From NCBI GenBank assembly GCA_016946835.1, contig JACVTC010000018.1:467501-531500 (forward strand): a DNA stretch of 64,000 bases, written 5' to 3'. This document shows, one piece after another, positions 49,598 through 64,000 of the stretch (within the stretch, counting starts at the first letter, position 1; the number at the start of each line of letters is the position of its first letter). The position numbers and the translations under genes were made by a program. The notes beneath the pieces are model-generated. The model was not told the DNA's origin. It did no database searches and worked only from the letters and a program-made list of their open reading frames with translations. The DNA comes from Neocallimastix lanati (nom. inval.). Lineage: Eukaryota > Neocallimastigomycota > Neocallimastigomycetes > Neocallimastigales > Neocallimastigaceae.

Positions 49598-51033
49598 ATG
49601 GAAGACAATATAGAAATTAAAATAAGTGAAACAAATCGAGGAAATGAACAAATTATTATTAATAAAAAACACAAATTTAATTTTTCATTTCAAAGGAAAG
49701 ATAAATCAAAAATTTATAGATGCACTGAATATAAGACTTTAAATAAATGTAAATCTTTAATTATTTTAAATGATAAAAAGGAGGTTTTAAAATATGAAAG
49801 TTTACATAACCATCTCGAAAAAGAAATTGATCTGTCTATATCAGTAGCAAAGCATAAAATTAAGGAAGAAATTAAGAAAAATTCAATTCCTATAGATATA
49901 AAACCTAAACATATATTCAATGCCGTTTCTCAAGAAATGGGACTTATATGTCCCGAATATAGTACAATTAGATCCCAAATAATAAGAAATATAAATAAAT
50001 AATTTCCTCCAAACATAAAAAGTTTTGATGATATTCCCATTGAATTAAAATATTATAAAACGAAAAGAAATGAAAATTTTATGATATTTAAAAATACTGA
50101 TCTAATAATCTTTCAATCACCATTCCAATCATATTTATTTTCGAATTATCATAAAAATATATTTGCGGACGGTACATTTTATGCAGCTCCGAAATTTAGT
50201 TATCAGTTATTTATAACAAGAACTTATGTTGGGGAATTTAATATGTTTTACATTACTTCCATTTCTATATTAAAAAATAAAAAACAATCTACATATGAAA
50301 CATTATTTAAAGAAATAAAAAAAAATGCAAATAAATTTAGGAGTAATACATTAATTACTACAATTAATTTTCATTGTGATTTTGAACAAGGTATATCTAA
50401 TGCCGCAAAAAAAGTTTTTCCCAATATAAATATTAAATATTGTGTTTGGCATTACAAATGATCATTAGAAAAACAAAAAAATATATTATGTTATCATGAA
50501 GTGAAGAATAATAATGATGTATATACTTATTATAAAGCTATTTCGAACTTACCGTTTATAAACCCTAACTATATATTTGATATTTATATTATAATATAAA
50601 GAATTTGTCAAAAAAAAAGTATAATAATTTTCTGCAATTTTTAGAATATTTTAATAAAAATTATATACTTAAGTATAATGTTAATAATTGGAATTATTAT
50701 GAAAATATAGAGCATTTAACAAACAATGCATCAGAATCTTATAATAACTACTTAAATAATATATTTCCAAATAAACCTTTATTTCATAAATTAATATATA
50801 TATTAAAAGAAGAAGAAAACTTATCTTATAATGATTACCAAAGGAGAACTAAAGGAACTTTTAAAAAAAAGCAAAAAATATTTAGTGCAACTGATGAAAT
50901 TAAAATTTTAATTGAAAATTACAAAAGAAAGGAAATAAATTTATTTTATAATGGATACAACAGAAATGAATTAGTTAAATTATGGAAAGATTGTTTAATT
51001 GATTTAAACGATATAAATATTAATTTAAAATAA
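49598..51033 (+). pseudogene. FLYWCH/MULE-type transposase, decayed
   Basis: A Mutator-like DNA transposase. The first piece (49598-50002) is a FLYWCH zinc-binding domain: Cys42, Cys51 and HNH with His70 and His72. The second (50081-50461) is the MULE catalytic core: DGTFYAAP with the first Asp, and HCDFEQGISNAAKKVFP with the second, then CVWHYK. The third (50605-51033) has the typical TNNASESYNNYL end with the third acidic residue. An in-frame TAA at 50000-50002 and TGA at 50459-50461 interrupt it, and the third piece lies in another frame, so it is inactive. I see no terminal inverted repeats. A domesticated host gene that later decayed is possible but less likely. Confidence 0.75.
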
Positions 51034-51743
51034 ATAATCTTAATTTAAAAAAATGCTAGAAAAATATAAATTTATTTATTTTATTAAAATTCTAATTGTT
51101 ATTATTATATTTTAATAATAATTGATTCATATTGATTAAACATTATAAATATTACTATGCAAATAATTAATTATTTTAATAGGATCAATTATTCAACTCT
51201 TATTGTTTTAATTTTTAATTTTTATATTATTTAAATTAATATATATATATATATATATATTGTTTATGAAAATATGAATTATAAATAATTAAAATTATTT
51301 ACTTTTCGTTTAAATTTTATATTTACTATAATAAAATATAATAATTAAATAACAAACTTCATTATAACTATAATTTTTTTTTTTTTAGAAGAATAAATGA
51401 AAAAAAATTAAAATATATGATTCCTATATATATAAAATAATTATTATATTTTTTTTTTATTTTATTTTTTTTTTTTTATTTTATTTTATTTTATTTTATT
51501 TTATTTTATTTTATTTTATTTTATTTTATTTTATTTTATTTTATTTTATTTTATTTTATTTTATTTTATTTTATATTTATTTTATATTTATTTCACCTAT
51601 ATACTTTGTTATTTAATATTTTTATATATGTTAAACTTATATATATTTATATGGTTTATATATTATCTTAATTTTTAAAAAAATAATATTTTGTTTAATA
51701 ATAAATTTAAAATTAATCTATAAAAAATCTATTTTTTATTTAC
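51034..51743. other. A/T-rich spacer with TTTTA microsatellite
   Basis: A perfect (TTTTA)n run of about 19 units at about 51478-51575, a TA run at about 51239-51260, otherwise A/T-rich without a gene. Confidence 0.7.
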
Positions 51744-52195
51744 TTAACCACGCCAACACCAACCATATTCAGTAAGACAGTATTTACCAACTATATCATA
51801 AACACGAGCATCACGATTAACATAACCTCTTCATGAAAATCCACCTCTTGTGTTATTTGGTGTGTAATAACATCCATTTTTGGTACATATATGTCTAGTA
51901 ATCCATTTACATTTATCTGGATTTTTATATTGTGTATCTCTAAGATATACTCCAACAGGGATTTCTCTATAATTAGCTACTGAATTACGGAGGTAACAGT
52001 CATAAAATCCACGATTACTATTTTTTATAATACCATAACCTTTACATATATATGTATTTTCGCAATCTCTAGAGTTAAGGAAATATAGATGAAATATATC
52101 TGAATATATAGCTGGTCTAACCAATTTTTTATACCACAAACATAAGTAATGCATGTAATAGCAATTAATAAAGCAGTTAATAATTTTTTAAACAT
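51744..52195 (-). pseudogene. small secreted Cys-rich protein, decayed, unknown function
   Basis: Not recognised. The minus strand begins with an ATG at 52195 followed by a typical signal-peptide pattern (MFKKLLTALLIAITCITYVCG). Downstream are Cys-containing segments (RDCENTYICKGYGII, NPDKCKWITRHICTKNGCYY) and an end YCLTEYGWCWRG before a TAA at 51744-51746. These do not form one open frame (about two breaks), so the gene looks dead or wrongly sequenced. Size, signal and cysteines suggest a small secreted protein of the host, about 150 residues when whole. I assign no activity. Confidence 0.55.
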
Positions 52196-52589
52196 TTTAA
52201 TTTATAAATTAATACTTTAATATAATATTATAAAAAATACTAATTATAAACTTTTTTATATATTTATTTTTTTTTAATTATTCAATTATGTAATTCTGTT
52301 GATAATATAAACAAGGTATTAATAATAATTAATAATATTTAAAATAAAATAAAAAAATTATAATAATTATTTTATATATGTATTAATTATATATATATAT
52401 ATATTTTTTTTTTTATTTAATTTTCTAAAATAAAATTTTTTTAGTCATAATAAACGTTTGTCTTAATTATTTTTATTATCATTTAAAAATTTATTTATTC
52501 ATTTATAATTTATTTAATCATTTATTTATTTATTACATTATAATATGCCATGTTTTCCGAAATGCACTACAACAAAATACAAATTTATG
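52196..52589. other. A/T-rich spacer, nothing recognised
   Basis: Homopolymer- and TA-rich sequence between the decayed secreted gene and the copia LTR. No gene seen. Confidence 0.6.
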
Positions 52590-52858
52590 TAATTAAAATT
52601 TTAGAAATGACACACCCCCGGAATTATAATATTGTTATTGTAATTTATGTATTAGTAATAGGATTGATCACATGATATATTGACATGTGTTTTGACATAA
52701 TTCGTTATTTGCTTAGTTATGCCACATTTGTAAAAAGTATAAATATACGAAAATTTTTCATAAAATTTATGTTCCTTGTAATTACCTTATTATATAATTA
52801 ATATATAATAAATAATATTTAATAATAAAACTTAAATAAAATATTTCAATCTATAATA
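52590..52858 (+). repeat. 5' LTR of the older copia element
   Basis: Matches the right LTR from about GAATTATAATATTG onwards; its first part is altered, so the left boundary is approximate. Shares TTTGTAAAAAGTATAAATATACG, with a TATA box, with the right copy. Confidence 0.75.
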
Positions 52859-52872
52859 GATTAAGAGTCTCA
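52859..52872 (+). other. primer-binding site, tRNA-Lys(CUU) anticodon arm type
   Basis: GATTAAGAGTCTCA directly after the LTR; the same 14-mer as in the elements at 7792 and 42309. Confidence 0.8.
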
Positions 52873-52896
52873 ATACTCTAAGAAAAAACAAACGAC

Positions 52897-57271
<4,375 letters not shown>

Positions 57272-57277
<6 letters not shown>

Positions 57278-57541
57278 AAGAAAAAGAATCATCTATTTAT
57301 TCAATATAATTTATTTTATTAGTAATAATTAATAATTTAGAAATTAATAGAATTATAATATTGTTATTGTAATATCCGTATTAGTAATAGGATTGATCTC
57401 ATGTTATATTGACATGTGTTTTAACATAATTCGTTATATGTTTAGTTACATCACATTTGTAAAAAGTATAAATATACGAAAATTTTTCATATAATTTATG
57501 TTTCTTGTAATTATCTTATTATATAATTAATATATAATAAA
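57272..57541 (+). repeat. 3' LTR of the older copia element, end lost in satellite
   Basis: Starts TGTTAGAAGAAAAAG after the polypurine tract; similarity to the left LTR stops at about 57541, where A/T satellite begins. Confidence 0.75.
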
Positions 57542-58740
57542 TAAAATAATAAATAATAAATAAATAATAAATGAATAATAGATAAATAATGAATGAATAA
57601 TAAATAATAAATAAATAATAAATAATAAGTGAATAATAAATAATAATAAATAAAAAGATAATAAATAAGAAATAAATTGATGAATAATTAATAAATAAAT
57701 AATTGTTTAATAATAAATAATAATTAAATAATAATTAATAATAAATAATAAAATAATAAATAATAAATAATAAATAAATAATGAATGAATAATAAATAAT
57801 AAATAAATAATAAATAAATAATGAATGAATAATAAATAATTAATAAATAATAGATAAATAATGAATGAATAATAAATAAATAATAAATAATAAATAAATA
57901 ATGAATGAATAATAAATAATTAATAAATAATAGATAAATAATGAATGAATAATAAATAATAAATAAAAAGATAAGAAATAAGAAATAAATAGATGAATAA
58001 TTAATAAATAAATAATTGTTTAATAATAAATAATAATTAAATAATAAATTAATAAATAATAAAATAATAAATAATAAATGAATAATAAATAATAAATGAA
58101 TAATAAATAATTAATAATAAATAATTAATAATAAATAATAAATAAATAATAAATGAATAATAAATAATTAATAATAAATAATTAATAAATAATAAATGAA
58201 TAATAAATGAATAATAAATAATAAATAATAAATAATAAATAATAAATAATAAATAAATAGATAATAAATAAGAAATAAATAGATGAATAATTAATAAATA
58301 AATAATTGTTTAATAATAAATAATAAATAAATAATAAATAATAAATAAATAATAAATAAATAATGAATAATAAATAAATAATAAATAATAAATAATAAAT
58401 AAATAATAAATAAATAATAAATAATATATAATATATAAATAGATAAATAATTAATAAATAAATAATTAATGAATAAATAATAAATAATAAATAATAAATA
58501 ATTAATGAATGAATAATAAATAATTAATAAATAAATAATTAATGAATGAATAATAAATAATAAATAATAAATAAATAATGAATGAATGATAAATAAATAA
58601 ATAAATAAATAATGAATGAATAATAAGTAATAAATAATATATAAATAGATAAATAATTAATAAATAAATAATTGAATAATAAATAATTAATAATAAATAA
58701 TAAAATAATAAATAATAAATAAACAAATGAATAATTAATA
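57541..58740. repeat. A/T satellite, same family as 47690
   Basis: AATAAATAATGAATGAATAA repeats, with three single copies of the 81-bp unit (about 57651, 57965, 58256). No gene. Confidence 0.88.
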
Positions 58741-58986
58741 AATAATGAATAATAAATATTAAAATTTGTTTTATTAATATAAATTTATTATTTATAGAAT
58801 ATAAATAAATGGTTAACAAAGATTTAAAGTACAGAGAAAATTACATGTATTTATATTTAATTGTGGCTTGTTCTAGATACATATTAATTTATATTTAATT
58901 TATAATTACAATGTATTTAATATAATTTAATTTAATATTTTATTAAACCTAAGCTAGAATATAACTTTATATTAATAAAGTTAACA
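58740..58986 (-). repeat. 3' LTR of the right-hand copia element
   Basis: The inner end at 58986 is fixed by the polypurine tract; on the minus strand it starts TGTTAACTTT. The outer end is uncertain because it borders satellite. Holds TCTAGAACAAGCCACA and a TATA-like TATAAATACATG (about 58838-58880), shared with the LTRs at 42309 and 45895. Confidence 0.65.
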
Positions 58987-59007
58987 CTCCCCCTCAAATT
59001 AAATTTT

Positions 59008-61095
59008 TTATTTTATAAAAATTTTATTTATAAAATTAGTTATTTTGTTTCTATTAAGGTTTTTGGTTAATGGATCAGCCAGCATATCATTTGTACTAAT
59101 ATATTTTAGTTGAACATTTTTATTTAATATATTTTCATTGTTGAAATGGTAGCTAACACTAATATGTCTAAGCTTTGGATTTAAATGACCTGCTTCAATG
59201 CTACTTTTGCTTGCTTCATTATCCGTGTATATGTCTATAGTTTCAGTTTCTCCAAATAATTCATATAGTAGATTTTTAATTTGTAATACTTTCTTAATAC
59301 ATTCTGTAGTACTTAAATATTCAGCTTCGGCAGTAGACGTTGCGACAGTTGTTTGTTTTTTAGAATACCATGAAATAGGATTTGTACCCATTAAGATAAT
59401 GTGTCCTGAAGTAGATTTTTTATCATTTGGATCACCGGCAAAATCTGAATCTGTATGCGCATTTATTTTACCTTTACCGTCATATCTTATTTTATAATGT
59501 TTTGTTCCATTTAAGTATTTTAATATTTTAATAGCTTTTTTCCAATCGGCTTGAGTTGGATTTTCTGATTTTCTAGCGGCAAAGTTAACAGCAAATGCAA
59601 TGTCTGGACGTGTGCATCTTGCAAGATAAATTAAGGATCCGATAATACTTTTGAATTTTATTTTGTCAACAGGTTTATTATCTTCATTATTTTCATTTAC
59701 TGAACATGGTGATTTTATTTTCTTTTTATTATTTATACTATATTTATTTAATAGATTATCAATGAATGCTTCTTGTGAGATATAAATATCATTATTTTCT
59801 CTTTCTATTTTGATTCCTAATATGAAGTCAGCAAATCCACATTTTGATACCTTAAAGTTATCTTTAATTCTTGAAACAATTCTAACAATTTCGAAATTTT
59901 CACCTATAATTAGCATATCATCAACATAAAGTCCTATAATACAAGTTAGTTCTTCCTTCTGATTTTTAAAGAAAACACATGGATCAGTGGTGGATTGATG
60001 AAATTTGTTTTCGGTTAAAAATTTTGTAATGGTTTTATTCCACTGGCGGCCTGATTGTTTAAGGCCGTACAATGCCTTATTTAGAATCCAATAGCCTTTA
60101 CCGTAGTTTTCATCGCCGTGAGGAATTTCGGTGTAAATTTCTTTGTCTAAGGCGGCGTTTAGATAGGCAGATTTAAAATCTAATTGATAAACAGTCCATT
60201 GAAACTGAGAAGCAAAAGCGAGAAGTAATTTTATACAATCAACGTTTAATGTCGAACTATATGTAAGTTCATAATCGATGCCGTATCTTTGAGCAAAACC
60301 TCTTGCAACAAGTCTGGCCTTTCTTTTAATAATTTTATTATTTGCGTCTTTTTTAATTGCAAAAACCCATCTTGTAGAAATTGGTTGTTTTCCTCTTGGT
60401 AGTTTTTTAACAAAAGTCATTGTATTATTATCATATAAATTTTTGAGTTCTTCTTGGATAGCAATATCCCATTCATCGGCATGATCACAATTGAGAGCTT
60501 TTTGATAGGTTTTCGGAACTTCTTCATTTTCAGTTTCAATAGTATTAATTAAATTATCATTGTTGTAATTAAAATTATTAGGATTATTATAATAAGAAAT
60601 GATATTATTATGATTATTATTATTATTGTAAATATCAATATTATTATTATTAATATTAGGTTTGAAGTGTTTAATAATATTATTATTGGTAAATTTGGAT
60701 TTTCTTTTATTATTTCTATAAATATTTATGTTATTATTATTTGAATTATTATTAATAAAATTATTAATATTATTATTATTTTTATCTTCTTCTGATAAAA
60801 AATTTTTATTAATAAAATTTTGATCATTTTTTGAATTAAAATTTTCATTAATTAAAAATTTTTTATTATTAGAATTTTGTACATAATTTGGATTAGAAAA
60901 ATTTTTGGTGTTTGAAAAATTTTCATTGGTTATTGTATTGGTATTTGCATTTTGATTAAAATTTTCTAAATTTTGATTAAATTCAGAATTTATTGTATCA
61001 GAAAAATTTTTACCATTGTATTGAATTTTTGAGCCAATAAAATTATTGTTATTAGAATTAATAAAATTATTTGAAAATTTTTTATCGTATATTAA

Positions 61096-61134
<39 letters not shown>

Positions 61135-61710
61135 GAAATTATTATTGAAATTATTATTATTTAAATTTTGTTCATTTTTTGACAAATTTTTATTAATTAA
61201 AAATTTTTCATTATTTTGATATGAAAAATTATTATTATTATTTTGATCTGAAATATTATAATTATCAATATTTAAATTACTGTTAAAGTTATTATTATTA
61301 ACATTATAATCATCAGGAGAATTATTATTATAATTATTATTATTAATATTATTATTAGGAATATTATTATGAATATTAATATTATTATTAGGAATATTAT
61401 TATGAATATTAATATTATTAGGTGGATTATCAGGAATATTAATGATATTATTATTGTCGGGAATAAAATAATTATCGTCATTATTGTCATAATTGTTGTT
61501 GATATTATTATTATTATGTATATTATTATTTGTATAATTGCTTAATAATTTGTTGATAAAAGATAAATCTAAGCATAAATTTAATTTATTATTATTGTCT
61601 TTAACATAAGGCGAAATTCTTTTTGTAATATCTTTAGTAATGCAGGCAGGGGTGTCTTCTTGAAATAATACTTCTCTTACTTGATGTAGAGAAAAATTAT
61701 TATAGTCCAT
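59008..61710 (-). CDS. pol, C-terminal part: linker, reverse transcriptase, RNase H
   Basis: 900 residues from MDYNNFSLHQVREVLF. Residues about 60-390 are an Asn-rich linker (GNN/NNN repeats), then reverse transcriptase (ARLVARGFAQRYGIDYEL, QLDFKSAYLNAALD, LYVDDMLII) and RNase H (AHTDSDFAGDPNDKKSTSG, ATSTAEAEYLSTTECIKKV, TDNEASKS) to the end. In copia elements this is normally one polyprotein with the preceding region. Catalytic motifs are intact by eye. Confidence 0.9.
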
Positions 61711-61772
61711 TATTAAATAAGAATTAGAATCATTACTGAAACCTAAGAAAAAACCTTTTTTAGCGTTAGGAT

Positions 61773-64000
61773 CTAATTTTCCTTTCTTGGGAGAGAAATC
61801 CTTATAATAAGCGATGCATCCAAAAACTTAATATGATTAACATGAATGGGAGTACCATAAAGTATTTCATTGGGAATTTGATTATTTATTCCTGAATGAG
61901 GAGTAAGATTATAAAGATATTTTGAATAACGGATAGCAAAATCCCAAAATTTAATGTTGAGTTTACTCCAGCTTAATAAACATTTTAGGGAATAAAGAAT
62001 GGTTTGATTAAATCGTTCAGCAATTCCATTATTTTGAGGATTTCTTGGAGGAGAATAGAGTTTTCTAATACCATTCTTTTTACAGAATTTGTTGACTCTT
62101 CTACTACAATATTCTTTGCCTTGGTCCGATTTGAAATTAGTAATTTTATAATTTGGAAAAAGATTATTTAAATATTTGAAAAAATTAATAATAATATCGA
62201 TGGCATCTGATTTTCTTTTCATAGTAAAAATCCAGGCTTTCCTAGAAAATTCATCAATGAAAGTAATGATGAATTTAAAACCAAAAAATGAATCCGGGAA
62301 AGGACCAACAATGTCGGAGTGGATAACATCTAATAACTTGGTAGCTTTAGGAGTTACCCTGTTGTGAGGTAACCTTTTCATTTTAGCTATTCCACAAGTA
62401 ATACAATTATTGTCGTTGTTATTATGACTTGTGGTGTGTTCCTTTATAAATTTTGATAAATCTTTGTGATAGAAGTGACCAAGTCTTCTTCTATGCCAAA
62501 GATTATCATTATCGGTGTTCATAATTAAGTTATTATATTTATTATTTATTTTGATTCTAAATGTGTTTCTTCCATCAATTGACCTATAAGTATTAATAAT
62601 ATTATTATCATTGTCCGTAATGATAAGATGTGGCTCATTGTTAATAAGTTTAGTAATTGATATTAATTCAGTGTAGGCAAATTGTATACCACTAATTAAA
62701 TTTTTGTTTGCGTGCCTAGAATAAAATACTTTACTTAAGGTAATGTCATAACCGTTAATTGAGCCTTTGTATGTACCAAATCCCTCGAATTCCATTTCAG
62801 AATTGTTGGCACATGTTAAATTAATTTTGTATTTTTTAAAGTTAGTTAATAAACTTCGGTCATTAGTAATATGAACAATTGCACCAGAATCATAGATCCA
62901 AGTTGATTCGTTGTTGTCATTAGTAGGGCAATTGTTATTGTTATCATAATTATTAATATAATTAGTATTGTTGGTGTAATTTATATCATTATTAAGTTCT
63001 TTATGTAGATTATTATTTTTATTTTCATAATTATTAAGATTATTATTAAAATTTTTATTTAATTTATTTTTATCATTTTTATAATTATTAAGGTTATGAG
63101 TAGATTTATTTAAGTTATTTAAAAATTCAACACTATCAAGATTATTGTTAATCATGTGACTCAAATTTTCATAATTTATGTCATCATCATAATCAACAGG
63201 TAAATTGTTATTTTCAATGTTATTAATATAATTATTACGATTTTTAAAATTTTTATTATAATTTTTATTATTATTTTTATAATTTTTATTATTATTTTTA
63301 TCATAATTGTTTTTAAATTTATTATTATTATAATTATTGTTATTAAATCTGTTATTATAGTCATTATTATTATTATTATTAAATTTAGTTTGATTCATGG
63401 TTCCGTTTGTTCTCCTGTTGTAATGGCATTCATTTGTTAAATGACCACGTTGGTTACAAATATGACAGTATTTAGTTGGAATTCTTCTTCGTTGAGAATT
63501 ATTTTGTCTGTGGCTTTTATACCTATTATTTCTGTTAAATACTAGGTCTAAATCCATGGGATCATCGTAGTTATTATAATTGTTACGATTATTATGGTTA
63601 ATTTGTGGCTTGATTATTTTTTGTTCATTCATGCATCTAATAAATATATTTCTTGATTTGATGAAATCATAATATTCTTCAGCTGTTTTACCAGGTTCAG
63701 GCAGGAAAGCAATTTGTAATTCCTTTGGTAGCGCCTTGAACATATATTGGATTTTGTCATTTTCAGTCATATCGTAATTGGCGGTTTTAAGTTTGTTAAA
63801 AATGTTTAACATGTCAGATAAACATTTTAAAACTTCCATATAGTTTCGAGGCTTCATAATTTTCAGTTTCTTTATTAATTTTTCTACAATTAGTTCATCT
63901 GCTTCTCGGTTAATCTCTTCCAGTTTCCTGATCATGTCAAAGGCAGATTCTAAATCCTCAATATCTTGATAAATTGATTCATCCACAGATTTGATGATAA
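61773..64000 (-). CDS. gag-protease-integrase part (start outside window)
   Basis: Gag C-terminal half (LEEINREADELIVEKL), CCHC knuckle (CHICNQRGHLTNEC), Asn-rich spacer, protease (WIYDSGAIVHITND), GAG-preintegrase (LWHRRRLGHFYHKDL) and integrase with DDE core (HSDIVGPFPDS, KSDQGKEYCS, NNGIAERFNQTIL). The beginning of gag lies to the right of the window. Confidence 0.88.
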   Translation of the reverse strand, partial: IIKSVDESIYQDIEDLESAFDMIRKLEEINREADELIVEKLIKKLKIMKPRNYMEVLKCLSDMLNIFNKLKTANYDMTENDKIQYMFKALPKELQIAFLPEPGKTAEEYYDFIKSRNIFIRCMNEQKIIKPQINHNNRNNYNNYDDPMDLDLVFNRNNRYKSHRQNNSQRRRIPTKYCHICNQRGHLTNECHYNRRTNGTMNQTKFNNNNNNDYNNRFNNNNYNNNKFKNNYDKNNNKNYKNNNKNYNKNFKNRNNYINNIENNNLPVDYDDDINYENLSHMINNNLDSVEFLNNLNKSTHNLNNYKNDKNKLNKNFNNNLNNYENKNNNLHKELNNDINYTNNTNYINNYDNNNNCPTNDNNESTWIYDSGAIVHITNDRSLLTNFKKYKINLTCANNSEMEFEGFGTYKGSINGYDITLSKVFYSRHANKNLISGIQFAYTELISITKLINNEPHLIITDNDNNIINTYRSIDGRNTFRIKINNKYNNLIMNTDNDNLWHRRRLGHFYHKDLSKFIKEHTTSHNNNDNNCITCGIAKMKRLPHNRVTPKATKLLDVIHSDIVGPFPDSFFGFKFIITFIDEFSRKAWIFTMKRKSDAIDIIINFFKYLNNLFPNYKITNFKSDQGKEYCSRRVNKFCKKNGIRKLYSPPRNPQNNGIAERFNQTILYSLKCLLSWSKLNIKFWDFAIRYSKYLYNLTPHSGINNQIPNEILYGTPIHVNHIKFLDASLIIRISLPRKEN

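Larger units (their letters stand above)
58740..64000 (-). mobile_element. Ty1/copia LTR retrotransposon, cut by window end
   Basis: Minus strand; the 5' LTR and the start of gag lie beyond the window. Visible: gag, CCHC knuckle, protease, integrase, Asn-rich linker, reverse transcriptase, RNase H, polypurine tract TTTGAGGGGGAG and 3' LTR. Looks almost whole, about one break. Same lineage as the element at 52590. Confidence 0.9.

Noticed and set aside
49598-51033. Alternative genetic code reading TAA or TGA as sense
   Set aside because: The host-gene exons and the young gypsy frames use all three stops normally; the interrupted genes are simply decayed.

Overview
The window is about 80% A+T and eukaryotic: short spliced introns, Asn-rich (AAT) tracts, homopolymer runs and very long A/T-only satellites. 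A secreted Cys-rich repeat protein resembling the scaffoldin-type proteins of anaerobic gut fungi, together with dense LTR retrotransposons, makes a Neocallimastigomycete my best guess (inference from family resemblance; a Dictyostelium-like AT-rich protist is a weaker alternative).

Layout: (1) 1-6446, a young Ty3/gypsy chromovirus on the minus strand, its left LTR cut by the window edge. (2) 6496-7129, a two-part repeat (tRNA-like head plus 543-bp LTR-like body), repeated at 26064-26697. (3) 7792-14073, a Ty1/copia element on the minus strand with 204-bp LTRs and a 5-bp target duplication. (4) about 15120-18870, a reduced Ty3/gypsy chromovirus on the plus strand. (5) 19039-26063, a young Ty3/gypsy element on the minus strand without chromodomain. 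(6) 26806-31843, the only well supported host gene: seven exons on the minus strand, a signal peptide built from the first two exons, and all internal repeat exons symmetric in phase 1. (7) 33445-46110, two opposed copies of an LTR element that carries a lectin-like/transmembrane coding remnant instead of gag-pol, facing each other across about 6.5 kb of satellite whose plus strand shows no G. (8) 47690-49330, a second A/T satellite with an 81-bp unit. (9) 49598-51033, a decayed FLYWCH/MULE transposase. (10) 51744-52195, a decayed small secreted Cys-rich gene. (11) about 52590-57541, an older copia element on the plus strand. (12) 57541-58740, satellite again. (13) 58740 to the window end, a copia element on the minus strand.

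Connections: three copia-type families (four copies: 7792-14073, 42309-46110, its opposed partner at 33445-35228, and 52590-57541) have, right next to the LTR, a 14-nt primer-binding site that matches the anticodon arm of tRNA-Lys(CUU), so half-tRNA priming is likely. The lectin-carrying element shares this site and an LTR promoter block with the copia element at the right end, which suggests it is a non-autonomous passenger of that lineage. The host gene's last visible exon ends in a donor site with no recognisable acceptor before the mobile-element pile-up, so its 3' end was probably lost or displaced.
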